Source: Mesobacillus zeae
GTDB lineage: Bacteria; Bacillota; Bacilli; Bacillales; Cytobacillaceae
Direction: 5' to 3'
DNA: 64,000 nt
NCBI RefSeq assembly: GCF_003570705.1
Contig: NZ_QWVT01000013.1
Span: 53,515-117,514, forward strand
Below the pieces are notes generated by a model, which was not told the origin of the DNA, searched no databases, and saw only the letters and a program-made list of their open reading frames with translations. A program made the position numbers and the translations under genes. This document shows positions 62,564-64,000 of this stretch, piece by piece; position 1 is the stretch's first letter; each line of letters starts with the position of its first letter.

Positions 62564-63343
62564 TTATAATGACGCTAGGCTCCTTAGCTTCATTGCCCTT
62601 GTTGAAATGAAACTGCTGATATGACGGTCAATTAATCTTTCGCCTCCGAATGTATCCTCATAAAGTCCAGCTATAACGAAACCGGCATGTACCTGGCCTT
62701 GGATTTGCTGTTCTAGTGTATGGCCAAACTCAAGGGAATATCCGTTCTGTGCAACCTCTTCCGGCGATGAGTAATCCAGCTCCGAATAAGGAATGGAGTA
62801 CTTTACCTGCAGCATTCCTTTCTCTTCAAGCTCCCAGTCGAATAAATAAAAAACGGGATTCATAAAACCGCTAATAAGGCTGCCTCCGTTTTTAAGCACT
62901 CGGAAAGCCTCCTGCCAGACTGGCTGAATATCCGGCACAAAAACATTGGATACAGGATGTATAATCAAGTCAAAGCTTTCATTGTCAAACATGCTTAAAT
63001 CTGTCATCGAGCCGAGTACTGTGTGAATGGTTAATCCATCTCGCTGCGCAACGAAGGAGTCCTGCGCCAACTGTGCTTCCGAAAAGTCCAGTACTGTCAC
63101 ATCTGCTCCTGCAGCAGCCAAAATAGGCCCTTGCTGCCCGCCACCCGATGCAAGACAAAGCACTTTTTTCCCTTCAAGCTCTGGGAACCACTCTTTGGGC
63201 ACAGCCTTTTCTGCTGTAACAACAATACTCCAGTCTCCCGCTCTGGCTCTATCTATCTCCTCACTGCTCACAGGCACGGTCCAGCGGCTTTTCTGCTTAA
63301 CTTTTTCTTCCCAGCTTTTTTTGTTATGATCTATTATTTCCAT
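62564..63343 (-). CDS. Class I SAM-dependent methyltransferase
   Basis: A 259-residue protein with the Rossmann SAM motif KVLCLASGGGQQGPILAAAG near residues 60-79, motif II VTVLDFSEAQL, and IIHPVSNVFV near residue 128 as the catalytic-side acidic/aromatic region. It is of the UbiE/COQ5-like group of small-molecule methyltransferases; substrate unknown. GGGGGATGG precedes the ATG. A family widespread in Bacillus, with no special context here. Confidence 0.87.
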   Translation of the reverse strand: MEIIDHNKKSWEEKVKQKSRWTVPVSSEEIDRARAGDWSIVVTAEKAVPKEWFPELEGKKVLCLASGGGQQGPILAAAGADVTVLDFSEAQLAQDSFVAQRDGLTIHTVLGSMTDLSMFDNESFDLIIHPVSNVFVPDIQPVWQEAFRVLKNGGSLISGFMNPVFYLFDWELEEKGMLQVKYSIPYSELDYSSPEEVAQNGYSLEFGHTLEQQIQGQVHAGFVIAGLYEDTFGGERLIDRHISSFISTRAMKLRSLASL

Positions 63344-63499
63344 TTTCCATCCCCCTCAATTGATAGAAGCGACTTTTTTCTAATTAGAAACTCATAGTTG
63401 TCACAATTATCTAAATGATAGCACATCTAGCTCAAAGGTTGGATGAAATCTGGAAAATCAGCGGGGCTGCAATGACTAAGTTATGAGTGCTCCACTGCT

Positions 63500-64000
63500 G
63501 ATAATGCCGGCATACGTTGCTCCTGCCCCCTGAGAGTTAGCGAAAAACCAGCTACCGGCGCCGTTTGGTTGATATATTCGGGAGGTTGGTTGATTTCACG
63601 GGAGCACGGACTAAGTTCTGCGTGCTTCGCTACTATTAGAGCTGGCATACCATGCTCCTGCTCTTAAAAACTGGCGAAGAACAGCTTCTTTTTCTAAAAA
63701 ACCAGCTGCTAGCGCCGTTTGGTTGATATATTCGGGAGGTTGGTTGATTTCCGCTCAAAGTTGGTTGATTTCCTGCTCAGGTTGATCGATATCTGATCCT
63801 GGGTGGTTGATATATTGTTAAAGGTGGTTGATTTAACGGGAGCACGGACTAAGTTCTGCGTGCTCCGCTACTATTAGAGCCGGGATACCATGCTCCTGCT
63901 CTTAAAAATTGGCGAAGGCCAGCTTCTTTTTCTAAAAAACCAGCTGCTAGCGCCGTTTGGTTGATATATTCGGGAGGTTGGTTGATTTCCGCTCAAAGTT
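63500..64000 (+). repeat. 21-bp GGTTGATWT array nested in a 238-bp unit, running off the window
   Basis: The words TTTGGTTGATATATTCGGGAG and GTTGGTTGATTTC recur in 21-base steps, in runs of two to six. They are joined by a longer linker that starts CGGGAGCACGGACTAAG at 63599 and again at 63837 (238 bases apart), and includes GCTACTATTAGAGC and AAACCAGCTGCTAGCGCCG. A more diverged linker precedes 63565, and the third unit is cut by the window edge. Word family A, same as at 18.6-20.3 kb, but with a different linker. No gene is supported in 63344-64000. Confidence 0.9.

Overview
The window looks like chromosomal DNA of a Bacillaceae member (Bacillus, Mesobacillus or Neobacillus type). The evidence is moderate GC, strong AGGAGG-type ribosome binding sites, sigma-A promoters, and gene sets typical of that family (nagA-nagB-nagR, csoR/copZ/copA, a YdgG/YdgH-like pair, a Priestia megaterium-style cbi operon, and a Listeria/Enterococcus-style eut locus). 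I see no rRNA, tRNA, complete insertion sequence, prophage or CRISPR array.

Layout. 1-4.2 kb: a truncated M24 peptidase gene and the galT-galK-galE Leloir operon. 4.2-5.5 kb: debris that looks like the remains of a glycine-zipper toxin and a frameshifted small membrane (possibly immunity) protein. 5.6-8.8 kb: copper locus copA, csoR-copZ with two matching CsoR-type operators. 8.9-10 kb: an AdhB-like dehydrogenase broken by one frameshift. 10.5-13.3 kb: nagA-nagB-nagR with a probable NagR operator. 13.6-17.2 kb: marR-mmpL. 17.5-18.3 kb: a YebC/TACO1 family gene. 18.4-21.9 kb: a 19-residue ORF, a 1.7-kb repeat array, a NERD-domain gene and a truncated alcohol dehydrogenase. 22-26.2 kb: a 1394-residue secreted nuclease/5'-nucleotidase.

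26.9-40.4 kb is a fourteen-gene minus-strand operon for the early-cobalt-insertion route to cobyrinic acid a,c-diamide. It includes a cobalt transporter and sits behind two tandem cobalamin riboswitches, each with its own terminator. 41.2-57.8 kb is an ethanolamine-utilisation microcompartment locus (eutG, W, B, C, L, K-like, E, M, T, D, a conserved unknown, N, H, S, P, V, A, a second M, Q). It is punctuated by five leaders with the dual-hairpin/terminator design recognised by the ANTAR antiterminator EutV. 58.0-59.3 kb carries a third cobalamin riboswitch in front of a DUF4430 lipoprotein and an ECF-type S component, probably for corrinoid uptake. B12 synthesis, B12 import, B12 adenosylation (EutT) and the B12-dependent lyase (EutBC) therefore lie together over about 32 kb. 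After that come an ABC-F gene with a leader peptide and two terminators, a GNAT acetyltransferase and a methyltransferase.

The most unusual signal is a set of intergenic arrays at 10.1-10.5, 18.6-20.3, 26.6, 40.56 and 63.5-64.0 kb. Three unrelated roughly 10-bp words (GGTYGATWTC, GGGAATAT, TTGTCCGAAT) are each iterated with an exact 21-bp step, two helical turns. At 18.6-20.3 kb blocks of six words are nested in a 205-208-bp higher-order repeat. That length is not a multiple of three, so the long ORFs there are almost certainly not genes.
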